From Desulfosarcina ovata subsp. ovata (GTDB lineage Bacteria > Desulfobacterota > Desulfobacteria > Desulfobacterales > Desulfosarcinaceae), in the NCBI RefSeq assembly GCF_009689005.1, contig NZ_AP021879.1, positions 992,001 through 1,056,000 of the forward strand: DNA of 64,000 nt, read 5' to 3'. Positions 43,910 to 55,543 of this stretch are shown here, piece by piece. How positions within the stretch are numbered: position 1 is the first letter of the stretch; every line of letters begins with the position of its first letter. A program made the position numbers and the translations under genes. The notes under the pieces were generated by a model. That model was not told where the DNA came from, did not search any database, and was given only the letters and a program-made list of their open reading frames with translations.

Positions 43910-46029
43910 ATTCTCTCCTTTTTATTCCAGAGCCGCGGTTGGCATGGTTAGGACACTTCCGCGGCCGGCAGGACAACGATCACATCGGTTCCTTTTACCG
44001 GTGTGCTTTCGATGTAAACCGCCCCCTTGTTCTCTTCGATCAGTTTGTGGGCAATGGAGAGCCCCAGGCCGGTACCCCGTGGATCGGTGGTAAAAAACGG
44101 ATCGAACACCTTGGGTAGGGCTTCGGAACCGATGCCGCAGCCGGTATCCCGGAAGCGAACACGGACAAACCAGTCCTGAAAATCAAAATCGCCGCCGCTG
44201 ATCAAAGAGGGACCCAGGCCCGCCTCAAAAATGCCGCGGGTGCGGCGCATTTCAACGTCCAGGCGGCCGCCCCGGGGCATCGCCTTGACGGCGTTGAGCA
44301 AAAGGTTCAAAAATACCTGCTGGATCTGCTCCCGGTCGACCATGGTCCGGCAGGGGCGGCCCGACCATGCATACTTGACCTCAATCCCATTGGCACGCAC
44401 CTTCTCAGTGGTCAGGTCGAGCATCTTTTCAAGGATCAGCATGGGATCTTCGGGTTTGAACACCGGTGGCGAAGGCCGCGAAAAATGCAAGAGTTTGGTG
44501 ACGATCTTATTCAGCCGGTCGATTTCATCGATAATGCCGCCAATCAGAATCATCTCGCGCTCAGCAATTGTAATTTTGAAATGGCTCTCTTTGCTACCCA
44601 AACAGAAGTTTTTTTCAATCAAAGTTCGATGCATTTATTTTCTTTATTATTTCAAAATGTTCTGGACACAGAAGCTTGTAATGGATATAAGAGGGTGAAT
44701 ACTCATCCACTTTTACCAAAAGCGAGCCAGGGCCATGCGATTGCCAGAACAAGAAGAAAACCGCATCCTACTTGAAAGGAAACATGCAGAATTCACATTT
44801 GACAAAGTGATCCAATTTTTTCGCCAAACTATTTCTGCATTTCCTGACCGGCGCATCGGCACTAATACCAGCTACAGCATAGAAGACGCAGCCCTGGGAG
44901 CTTTTTCTGTTTTTTTTACCCAAAGCCCATCCTTTTTAGCCTTTCAATCCGCTATGCAGCAAACAAAAGGCAAAAACAATGCGCAATCACTTTTCGGCCT
45001 CACTCAAATTCCCTGTACCAACCACATCAAAAGTTTAATGGACGAGGTCCATCCCTCTTATGTCACGCCCGTGTTCAAATATCTTTTCGACGGATTGGAA
45101 AAATCCGGTCATCTGGACGGGTTTCGCTCATACGACAACAATTTATTGGTTGCCTTTGACGGAACGCAGTATTTTGCTTCAAATACAATTCATTGTGATA
45201 ATTGTAGTCGCAAGCACCATAAAAATGGAACCGTAACCTATTCGCATTCAGTCGTGACCCCGGTGATTGTGGCACCGGAAAACAATAAGGTGATTGCTTT
45301 GCAACCGGAATTTATTACCCCCCAGGATGGCCATGATAAACAAGATTGCGAAAACGCGGCAGCAAAACGCTGGATCGATCAATATGCGGCGGAGTATCAA
45401 CCTTTTGGCATCACTGTATTGGGCGATGATCTATACTGTAAACAACCGATTTGCAAAAAACTATTAGATCAAGAACTTGATTTCATTTTGGTCTGTAAAC
45501 CCGATTCTCATAAAACCCTTTACCAGTGGCTGGATGAATTGGACGCCATGCAGACCATCGAAACCGTGGTGGAGAAGCGCTGGACCGGCAAAACCCATGA
45601 AATCGATACGTATCGCTTTGCCAACAAACTGCCGCTACGTGATAGTGAAAACGCCATTGATGTTAATTGGTGCGAACTGACAACAACCCTGCCCGATGGA
45701 AAAATCGTGTACAAAAACGCATTTGCAACCAATTTTGAAGTTTCAAAGAGCAACGTCAAGCAAATTGTCAAAGATGGCCGAGCACGCTGGAAAGTCGAGA
45801 ACGAAAATAATAATGTTTTGAAAAACAGAGGCTATAATATTGAACACAACTTCGGTCACGGGAACAAGCACCTTTCATCATTATTGCTGACCTTCACAAC
45901 TTGTTAGACAATATGGTTGAACGTTAACCAAGACGGCAATAAAAAGGCCTGCCAAACCTTGAAAACGTGGGTTATAGTGAGCGGTCCGTAAAAAACCTAA
46001 CTACAGAGCCAAAATCAAGGAGGCAGGCC

Positions 46030-47148
46030 ATGAACAAGATAGTAAAGTATGTTGGTTTAGATGTCCACAAAGATTCGATTACCATTGCTATCGCCGATGA
46101 AGGACGTGACGGAAACGTTCGAGTGTATGGAAAAATCAGCAACGACCTGGGGCAGATTGATAACGTCATGCGAAAACTGATTTCACAAAACGCCGAATTG
46201 CATTGTGTTTACGAAGCAGGTCCGTGCGGATATCCGATCTATAGGCATTTAACAAGCAAGGGGATCGATTGCGTTGTCGTTGCTCCAGCGTTGATCCCCA
46301 AAAAAACAGGTGATCGGGTTAAGAATGATCGCCGTGATGCAACCCACCTGGCGACGCTCCACCGTTCCGGAGAACTGACGCCGGTGTATGTCCCCGATCA
46401 GGCCGATGAAGCGCTTCGTGACCTGGTACGTGCACGAAAAGACATCCAAATATCGCTCCGCAAAGTCAAACAACAGATCAATGCCTTTTTATTGCGACAA
46501 GGAATCAGTTATCCAGGTAAAAGCAAATGGGGTAAAGCTCATTTAAATTGGCTGGCGGAGCTGAAAATGCAGCATCCTGCCCAGCATATTGCCCTTACCG
46601 AATACCTGGACGCCATGGAAGACCATGAGGCCCGCGTTAAGCGCATCGAAAAAGCGATTGAGCAATGTTGCCAAACCAGTCGACTGCTTCCGGTTATCGA
46701 GGCTCTGCAAGCGCTCAGGGGGATTTCTTTGCTCAGCGCGGTGACCGTCGTCGCTGAACTGGGGGATCTGAGCCGTTTCGATACGCCGGCACAGCTGATG
46801 GCCTATTTGGGTCTGATCCCATCGGAGCATTCAAGCGGTGGCACCATCAAAAAAGGCCCCATTACCAAAACCGGCAATACCCATGCCCGCAGGACGTTGA
46901 TCGAATCGGCTCAGGCCTATCGTATGCCGGCCCGGAAAAGTAAGGCGATCCGTAAACGCCAGGAAGGCTTGCCGGACGATGTTTTGGATATTGCCTGGAA
47001 TGCACAGCTACGACTATGCCACCGCTACCGCAGGTTGATTGCAAAGGGCAAAAACCATAACGTGGTCATCACCGCGATTGCACGCGAGTTGGCCGGTTTC
47101 ATCTGGGCCATTGCCCGGGCTGTTCCAATCGTGGCCGCTGAAAGATGA
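46030..47148 (+). CDS. IS110-family DEDD transposase
   Basis: 372 residues from ATG 46030 with AAGGAGG upstream. N-terminal RuvC-like DEDD domain: YVGLDVHKDSITIA (first Asp), CVYEAGPCGYPIYRHL (Glu), VKNDRRDATHLA (Asp pair). A coiled-coil stretch follows, then the C-terminal Tnp_20 domain LQALRGISLLSAVTVVAELGDLSRF, AYLGLIPSEHSSGG, KTGNTHARRTLIE, with the conserved serine region. These recombinases are directed by a structured RNA made by the element itself. Appears intact. Confidence 0.93.
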   Translation: MNKIVKYVGLDVHKDSITIAIADEGRDGNVRVYGKISNDLGQIDNVMRKLISQNAELHCVYEAGPCGYPIYRHLTSKGIDCVVVAPALIPKKTGDRVKNDRRDATHLATLHRSGELTPVYVPDQADEALRDLVRARKDIQISLRKVKQQINAFLLRQGISYPGKSKWGKAHLNWLAELKMQHPAQHIALTEYLDAMEDHEARVKRIEKAIEQCCQTSRLLPVIEALQALRGISLLSAVTVVAELGDLSRFDTPAQLMAYLGLIPSEHSSGGTIKKGPITKTGNTHARRTLIESAQAYRMPARKSKAIRKRQEGLPDDVLDIAWNAQLRLCHRYRRLIAKGKNHNVVITAIARELAGFIWAIARAVPIVAAER

Positions 47149-47156
47149 TTTGTTAT

Positions 47157-47241
47157 AGCGTGGAAACCCAGGCCTATCAAGGCCAAGCCCTAAAGGGTGC
47201 TCCCTAAGGTCGCAGCCTTGACAGCCCTGACTTTCCACGCT
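47157..47241 (+). ncRNA. candidate guide (bridge/seek-type) RNA of the IS110-family element
   Basis: Starts 9 nt after the transposase stop. A perfect 10-bp stem AGCGTGGAAA (47157-47166) / TTTCCACGCT (47232-47241) encloses 65 nt that can form further hairpins: GGCCT-ATCA-AGGCC and AAGG-TCGCAG-CCTT. This branched form next to an IS110-type transposase is what guide RNAs of the family look like, and a 3' position fits the IS1111 group. Exact ends and guide loops cannot be fixed from one copy; the RNA could be longer. Confidence 0.5.
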
Positions 47242-47400
47242 GGGTGGGAATTAGCGACGGCGAGAGAAGCGCGACTGTTGCTCCGGCTCAAGAAGCTGGA
47301 TAAGTACTTCTCTATAATCGATGATGCAAATAGAAAAAGAACTTATTGATTTTAAAAATGCTCAAGAAAGGATCGGCTTTATCAAAGAACAAATATAGCC

Positions 47401-47600
47401 ATCGAGCTTTTGGATAGGGGCGCGGTCGCGGTTTGGAGAACCCTCGAAAAAGCTATCGGAATAGGCCTTCAGGCCGAAACTCCCGTCTTTAGACCGAGGC
47501 AGCTCCACGACGAAGCCTAGTCAGGCGGTATCCAACCCGCGAATATCAGAGTGCTCTACCGTCGTTATTGCAGACCCCGCCTCTATCCAAACGCTCGATG
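47401..47600. repeat. 200-bp segment with 23-bp inverted ends inside the IS110 3' region
   Basis: CATCGAGCTTTTGGATAGGG at 47401 is inverted at 47578-47600 (21 of 23 bases match). The interior is GC-rich, without a recognisable frame. Either a small non-autonomous element nested as a third layer or an extended structured part of the IS. Confidence 0.65.
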
Positions 47601-49967
47601 AAAATTATTGGCCCAAGTTTTTTGGGTATGGATAGGTTTTTCTCTTGACAAGTGTTCAACCATATCAGCCTTTCTGTTCCATACCGTTCTTGAACTGATG
47701 GATGAGAAGTACAGCTTGGTTCGTGCTGAGTTACCAACGCGCAAAACCTTTTTTGACGATGTGCGCGCTTTGACGCGATATATGTATTTTCCCAGTTGGG
47801 AGGCGATGTTAACTTTTATGATGCGAGGCCTGGAGATCGAATACGTAGACACCAGTTAAAATCCTTGGCAGATTTTCACATCAAACCGTACGAGTTCCTT
47901 TATTAACCAATGGATAGGTTTGATCAAAATTTCTGATACAGAGAGCCAAAAATGAAAAAATTCATCGGCTGGCTAATTGCGTACAGTTTTGTTTCACTTT
48001 TTGATCATAACCTGAACTAAATTTTTCGAAGAACTGATCGAATTGCCATGCTGGTACAAACCTGAACCGCATAATTACAATTGCTGTCTCGCGCTCGCCC
48101 TGATTGCGGTTGGCCAGCACCTGAACGCTGGTTTTGATGCCGGCCAGGGGGTTGCGGATTTCGTTGGCCATACCGGCCGACAATTCGCCCAGGGAGGCCA
48201 GTTTGTCGACCCTGACCATACGGGCTTCCATACGCTTTCGATGGGTGATGTCACGGATGTCGGCAATGGCGCCCAGCACCCGGTTTTCCGGGTCGCGCAG
48301 GAGTGTCGTGTGGACCTCCAGGTATTTGGCACCATCATCGCCATTTTCCATCAGCAGTTGCCGATGCAGCCTTTTTTTGCGCCCCTTAAGGGTGCACTTC
48401 AAAAGATCCAGAACCTTGGAAAACCCTTCGCCGCTGCCCAACGGACCACAACCGCCACCGTCCAGCGTCTCCAGGTTTAAAATGCTGGCGGCACTGGCGT
48501 TGAAGGACGTGGGACAATTCCGGTCGTCCACGGTCAAAATCCCGTTGGAAACACTTCTGAGGATATTTTCGTTGAAGGTTTTCAGTTCCGTGAGCTGGTC
48601 GTGGCTGATTTTGATCCGCTCGGCCATACGGTTGAATTCATTGGCCAGGGCACTGAGTTCCTCGCTGGTGTTAACCGGGATCTTGTGCGCCAGGTCGCCC
48701 CGCCCCAGGGCGGCCGCACCCTGGATCAGCCGTCCGATGGGTCGGGTGACGCCCCGGATGAAAAAGTACGCCACCGGGATCATCAACCCCAGAACGACGA
48801 ACAGGACGGTGATCACCCGCTGTCGGAGCTTCAGGATTTCGGAAAGCAGCTCGGACCGGTCTAAGCTGATGCAGACGCTCCAGTCCAGCATCCGGCAGGG
48901 CGTGTATACCAGAAACTTCTCCAGTCCCATGAACCGGTATTCGCCAAACCCGGTTATCCCCTCTCTGATACGGTCCACATGCCCCTGCAGGCGGACGTCT
49001 CCGTTTTCCAGGATCCCTTTTTCGGATAGGTGTTCACCATCCGGATGATAAATCAAATCCCCGCCATGATTGATCAGGAAAGCGTAGCCATTGTCGCCGA
49101 TGCGGAGTGATCGCACATACCCGACAAACGCCTCGGAGCGGATCTCAAACACCAGCACGCCGACCGGCCGCTTACTGACCTTGAAGTCATGAACCCGCTT
49201 GGCCAGGAGGATGCCGGGCACAAGCCGCCCCGAATCAACGGTCGGATCAAAACGCGCAAACCCCTTTTCCAGGGTCTTGCCAAACCAGGCTTGATCTACG
49301 AAATCGATCGGGTGATCGCCGGCCTCCGGTTCCTGGACCGTCAGGATGGCACTGCCGTTGATATCGACCAGATGGATGCGCTGGAGATAGTTGTGCGTCT
49401 TCAGGTATTCATGCAGCAAGCCCTGAACGTCATCCAGGCGTTGACCGAATTCGTGCTGCAAAAAAGAGAGCTGCAAAAACGGCGAGTCGGAAAGAAACGT
49501 GATGTCCTTCCGGGCGTTTTTGAAAAAATCATCGATCTGCTGGGCTGTTTTTGCGGCGACATTGCCCAGTTGATCCTGGGTTTGGGACAACAATGCACGG
49601 GAGGCGCTTTCATAAGCCAGGTAGCCGACAATCAGCATGGGCAGGCTACCGAACAGAACCAGAACGCCGATAAATTTGGAACGGATACTGGAAAACAGTC
49701 CCATGCCGAACCATCCCTGTCGCTTCCCGGGCCCATCCTTCAGGCACGCCACCAACGCTTTCACGGAAGGCCCATTTTTTCAACGTCGTCAATACACCCG
49801 GGAGCCCCTTACCCCCCCCCGGGCAGCGTACCACCCATACCGCGTTTAACGGAAATCCCGTTAAAAGGAAAGGGGCTTATCCGGATCCGTGAGCGGGCCG
49901 GCCGGCTTATCGGATCCATCCGCACGAGGCCCATCACCCCCTCCTGCTTTTTATGGGAGCATCATTG

Positions 49968-49996
49968 TTGACCCGAAAGCGGTTCAGACGTATTGT
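49968..49996 (+). promoter_or_regulatory. candidate sigma70 promoter for the RarD-type gene
   Basis: TTGACC (49968-49973), 17-nt spacer, TATTGT (49991-49996), 32 nt before the start codon. Nine of twelve consensus positions match. Confidence 0.4.
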
Positions 49997-50028
49997 ATAC
50001 ATTTTAGCGACCGAATCGAGCCACTCTG

Positions 50029-50949
50029 ATGACCAACACACCATCCTCCGCCGCTCCGGACCACCAGCCTGCCGTCGGCACCCTTCTGGCATTTACGGCA
50101 TTTCTCATCTGGGGACTTAGCCCGGTCTACTGGAAAGCCCTGCACGCGGTGGGCGCCTTCGAGATCATCCTGCACCGCGTCCTGTGGTCTTTTGTCGTTC
50201 TCATGCCCCTGGTGGGGATCGGACGACAGTGGCACGCGTTCACCCGCGCCATCCGCTCCCCCCGCACCCTCGTCATCCTGCTGGTCACATCGATTCTCGT
50301 GGGCACCAACTGGTTGCTTTACATCTGGTCGGTCAATAACGGCAGGGTGCTCCAGGCCAGCCTGGGATACTACATCAACCCGCTGGTCAACGTTTTCCTG
50401 GGAACGCTGTTTCTGCGTGAACGCTTGCGGCGGGCCCAGACGGTGGCAGTCATCCTGGCCGGCCTGGGGGTGCTCCACCTGACTGTTCGCTACGGTGAGT
50501 TTCCCTGGGTTTCCCTCACGCTGGCGTTCACTTTCGGATTTTACGGACTGGTCCGCAAGGTGGCAGCCGTGGGCGCGCTGGTGGGACTGACCATCGAGAC
50601 CCTGCTGCTGGCCATCCCCGCGGCCATCTGGGTCCTTTATCTTCACCGCACCGGCGGGGGCGCTTTCTTGCATGCCGGCCTGCATACCGACCTGCTGCTG
50701 ATGGGTACCGGAATCCTGACGGCCACACCACTTCTGCTGTTCAATCTCGGTGCCAAGCGTATCACCCTGTCCACACTGGGGTTTATCCAGTACATGGCAC
50801 CGACGGGCATGCTGATTCTCGGCATTACCCTGTTCGGAGAACCGTTCACCCCGGTTCAGGCAATTACCTTCGGCCTGATCTGGACGGCCCTGGCCATCTA
50901 TTCGTGGGATGCCCTGCGGGTTCACCGCAGCCGGCACCGCCTGCGTTGA
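50029..50949 (+). CDS. rarD: RarD-type EamA-family permease
   Basis: 306 residues, ten predicted membrane helices in two EamA repeats. RarD-specific marks: FTAFLIWGLSPVYWKALHAV, ILHRVLWSFVV, TNWLLYIWSVNNGRVLQASLGYYINPLVNV, and the C-terminal LGFIQYMAPTGMLIL. RarD proteins give chloramphenicol sensitivity phenotypes in enteric bacteria, but the natural substrate is unknown. Single gene, divergent from the sensor kinase. Confidence 0.88.
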   Translation: MTNTPSSAAPDHQPAVGTLLAFTAFLIWGLSPVYWKALHAVGAFEIILHRVLWSFVVLMPLVGIGRQWHAFTRAIRSPRTLVILLVTSILVGTNWLLYIWSVNNGRVLQASLGYYINPLVNVFLGTLFLRERLRRAQTVAVILAGLGVLHLTVRYGEFPWVSLTLAFTFGFYGLVRKVAAVGALVGLTIETLLLAIPAAIWVLYLHRTGGGAFLHAGLHTDLLLMGTGILTATPLLLFNLGAKRITLSTLGFIQYMAPTGMLILGITLFGEPFTPVQAITFGLIWTALAIYSWDALRVHRSRHRLR

Positions 50950-51153
50950 ACGGTCGATGCCGTCCGTACTGGCCCGGCAACATGCGAAATTGTGTTTTTT
51001 GTTAAGAATCCAAATACGTTGACAGCTTTTCAAGCGTATGATAGCTTCATTTCGTTATTATTTTGTTTTTTACAGGCACTATAACCGGCACGCGTGGGAA
51101 GCCGCATTTCAGGCGACTTCATAAAAAACTGTCACGGTTAACGGGGGAAAACG

Positions 51154-51924
51154 ATGGATGGTGACCAGAAACCCGATCCGCAGGCTGAAAACGACCTGAA
51201 TGATGAAGAGATCATCGACCTGACCCAGATTGCTCCGGCGGATGCGGACGACGATGTTATTGAACTGACCGATATCATGGCGCCGCTTGAAAAAACGGCG
51301 GAGGCTGCCGATCTGGCGGATGAAGATGTCATCCCCCTGGTGGATCTTGCGGATACCGGACCGGATGAGTCTGCCGAGGCGGATGCGGAAGACGATGTCA
51401 TCGAACTGGCCGATAAAATGGAACCGCTTGGCAATACGGCGGAGGCTGCCGATCTGGCGGATGGAGATGTCATCCCCCTGGTGGATCTTGCGGATACCGG
51501 ACCGGATGAGTCTGCCGAGGCGGACGCGGACGACGATGTCATCGAACTGGCCGACGTGTTTACCGCCCCGGAAGAAAACGGCCCCGAACCCGGGAGCCTC
51601 ACGGAGGAGGTCATGCCCGATACCACCGATGCGGAGCCCGGTCCCGAAATGACGGCACCTGCACCCGAGGCCGCCACCCAACCGGAAACGCCGCCACCGG
51701 TCGTTGAAGAGGCTGAACCGGTAAGCGCCGTATCGGAGGACGTCCCCCCCTCCCCGCCCCTTTCCGAGGCACAGCTGGAAGCAGCCCTTGAACGGGTGGT
51801 CGAAAAGGTGTACGGAGAAAAAATCGAACGGCTGTTGGTCGAAACCATCGAGAGGACGATCCGTCAGGAAATTGAATCGATAAAGAAGTCGCTGCTGAAC
51901 GATGATGACCCCGGATCCGGCTGA
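51154..51924 (+). CDS. acidic tandem-repeat protein with helical C-terminus
   Basis: 256 residues, strongly acidic. Two full copies and part of a third copy of a 47-residue unit (141 bp at the DNA level) cover about residues 30-145; key strings are DDVIELAD, TAEAADLAD and DVIPLVDLADTG. A Pro/Glu-rich linker follows, then a charged C-terminal helix (LEAALERVVEKVYGEKIERLL, ETIERTIRQEIESIKKSLL) that looks like an oligomerisation or docking segment, comparable in layout to PopZ-like polar proteins. No signal peptide. A terminator and valS follow. Function unknown. Confidence 0.65.
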   Translation: MDGDQKPDPQAENDLNDEEIIDLTQIAPADADDDVIELTDIMAPLEKTAEAADLADEDVIPLVDLADTGPDESAEADAEDDVIELADKMEPLGNTAEAADLADGDVIPLVDLADTGPDESAEADADDDVIELADVFTAPEENGPEPGSLTEEVMPDTTDAEPGPEMTAPAPEAATQPETPPPVVEEAEPVSAVSEDVPPSPPLSEAQLEAALERVVEKVYGEKIERLLVETIERTIRQEIESIKKSLLNDDDPGSG

Positions 51925-51962
51925 GCCCGACGTCAGTGTCGATCAGTTGGTACCACCTGAAC

Positions 51963-51998
51963 GGGGATTAAACATTAATCCCCTTTTCCATTTTTTTT
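51963..51998 (+). terminator. intrinsic terminator after the acidic repeat protein
   Basis: Stem GGGGATTAA (51963-51971) / TTAATCCCC (51975-51983) with a 3-nt loop, followed by TTTT, CCA and eight T. A clear factor-independent terminator separating this gene from valS. Confidence 0.85.
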
Positions 51999-52000
51999 AG

Positions 52001-52026
52001 CGGCCCGGTTCATTGCAACCGGGCCG
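52001..52026 (+). promoter_or_regulatory. GC-rich hairpin in the valS leader
   Basis: Perfect 10-bp stem CGGCCCGGTT / AACCGGGCCG with loop CATTGC, ending 8 nt before the valS AAGGAG. Not followed by a T run, so not a normal terminator on the plus strand. It may insulate or modulate valS translation. Confidence 0.4.
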
Positions 52027-52048
52027 TTGTCACAAGGAGCGTTGCCCC

Positions 52049-54700
<2,652 letters not shown>

Positions 54701-54703
54701 ACC

Positions 54704-55543
54704 ATGCATACCATCGAGGAATTCATCCAGCTGGCCCTGAAAGAGGATATCGGCCCCGGCGATATCACCACCGACAACCTGGTGGCACCGGGCACCCCGG
54801 GCCGGGGCCGCATTGTTGCCAAACAGCCGTTGGTGCTCGCCGGCCTGGCCGTGGCGGAAAAAGTTTTCAAGGCCCTGGAACCGCAAATCGTTTTCGAAGC
54901 CCTTTGCGCCGATGGCGACCGGGTGGCGGCCGGCAGCACGGTGGTGCGCGTCGCCGGCGGCCTGGACACCCTTTTGAAAGGCGAGCGCACGGCGCTCAAC
55001 TTCCTGCAGCGGCTCTCCGGCATCGCCACCCAGGCCCGCGAGTATGTGCAGACCGTGTCCGGCAGCGGTGTCAAGCTGGTGGACACCCGTAAGACCACGC
55101 CGGGCTGGCGCGTGCTGGAAAAATACGCCGTTCGCGTCGGCGGGGCCCACAACCACCGCATGGGCCTGTATGACGGGGTGCTGATCAAGGACAACCACAT
55201 CGCCGTGGCTGGCGGCATCACCGCCGCGGTGGATAAGGCGCGCCGGGCCATCTCCCACCTGGTCAAGGTGGAAGTGGAGGCCAGCACCATCGAAGAGGTA
55301 GACGAAGCCCTGGCCGCCGGAGCGGACATCATCATGCTGGATAACATGGACCTCGACCAGATCCGCCGGTCGGTAAAACACATCGACAAAAAAGCCCCGG
55401 TGGAGGTTTCCGGCGGCGTCACCCGCGACCGGTTGAAGGAACTTGCCGCCACCGGGGTGGACCTTATTTCCATCGGCGCCCTGACCCATTCGGCCGTGGC
55501 CGTGGACCTGAGCATGCGTATCGAACCGGACACCGCGCCATGA
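54704..55543 (+). CDS. nadC: nicotinate-nucleotide pyrophosphorylase (quinolinate phosphoribosyltransferase)
   Basis: 279 residues. Family features: LALKEDIGPGDITTDNLV, GERTALNFLQRLSGIAT, VDTRKTTPGWRVLEKYAVRVGGAHNHRMGLYDGVLIKDNHI (catalytic Arg, His and Lys cluster, given here in pieces over residues ~128-166), VEASTIEEV, MLDNMD, EVSGGVT. Converts quinolinate and PRPP to nicotinate mononucleotide in de novo NAD synthesis. Overlaps the rhomboid gene by ATGA. Confidence 0.96.
   Translation: MHTIEEFIQLALKEDIGPGDITTDNLVAPGTPGRGRIVAKQPLVLAGLAVAEKVFKALEPQIVFEALCADGDRVAAGSTVVRVAGGLDTLLKGERTALNFLQRLSGIATQAREYVQTVSGSGVKLVDTRKTTPGWRVLEKYAVRVGGAHNHRMGLYDGVLIKDNHIAVAGGITAAVDKARRAISHLVKVEVEASTIEEVDEALAAGADIIMLDNMDLDQIRRSVKHIDKKAPVEVSGGVTRDRLKELAATGVDLISIGALTHSAVAVDLSMRIEPDTAP

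Larger units (their letters stand above)
45911..47665 (+). mobile_element. IS110-family element (IS1111-like) nested in the outer transposase
   Basis: Subterminal inverted repeats ATATGGTTGAAC (45911-45922) and GTTCAACCATAT (47654-47665), 12 of 12. The true tips lie a few bases outside and cannot be fixed precisely; there is no clear target duplication, as expected for this family. It holds one DEDD transposase (46030-47148) followed by ~500 bp of non-coding, highly structured sequence. Subterminal repeats and a long 3' non-coding part are IS1111-group traits. Confidence 0.8.
44735..47859 (+). pseudogene. Transposase of the outer IS, interrupted by the IS110-family element
   Basis: The N-terminal ~387 codons run from 44735 to about 45897 (FDGTQYFASNTIHCDNCSRKH, VIALQPEFITPQDGHDKQDCE, VLGDDLYCKQPIC, DGRARWKVENENNN, GHGNKHLSSLLLTF). 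The C-terminal tail is found ~1.75 kb later, 47666-47859 (AFLFHTVLELMDEKYSL, TRKTFFDDVRALTRYM, LTFMMRGLEI). Together they make one DDE transposase resembling ISNCY-group enzymes from deltaproteobacteria. The split makes it non-functional as read. Confidence 0.82.
44562..48086 (+). mobile_element. Outer insertion sequence (ISNCY-like) carrying a nested IS110-family element
   Basis: Perfect 14-bp inverted ends CAGCAATTGTAATT (44562-44575) and AATTACAATTGCTG (48073-48086), flanked by an exact 9-bp direct repeat TCTCGCGCT (44553-44561 and 48087-48095). Total 3525 bp, of which roughly half is the nested IS110-type element. Removing it restores the kinase frame. Confidence 0.92.
43948..49704 (-). 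pseudogene. membrane sensor histidine kinase split by a 3.5-kb nested insertion
   Basis: N-terminal part 49704 down to ~48087; C-terminal part ~44552 to 43948. Joining across the IS, less one target copy, gives QGEREMILIGGIIDEIDRLN in frame, about 740 residues. Order: membrane helix, dCache-like sensor (ITFLSDSPFLQL ... YAFLINHGGDLIYHPDG), second helix (ITVLFVVLGLMIPVAYFFI), HAMP, PAS (ILRSVSNGILTVDDRN), HisKA, then HATPase with LLLNAVKAM, DTGCGI, DPFFTT, GTGLGLSIAHKLI. The H-box reads GMANEIRNP, with Asn at the phospho-His position. A GTG at 49764 is an alternative start. The insertion removes the ATPase half from the sensor half. Confidence 0.88.

Noticed and set aside
47324..47398. 24-codon mini-ORF (MQIEKELIDF...) inside the IS110 3' region
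   Set aside because: Too short to support, no ribosome site, and located in a region that appears to be structural RNA or repeat.
49984..51033. Long minus-strand frame opposite the RarD-type gene
   Set aside because: It is the antisense shadow of a clear membrane-protein gene and has Gln/Gly/Asp-rich composition typical of such shadows.
51019..51047. TTGACA at 51019 as promoter of the acidic repeat protein
   Set aside because: At 17-nt spacing the -10 is TAGCTT (3 of 6), and the better TATGAT has only 13 nt spacing. Not strong enough to list.
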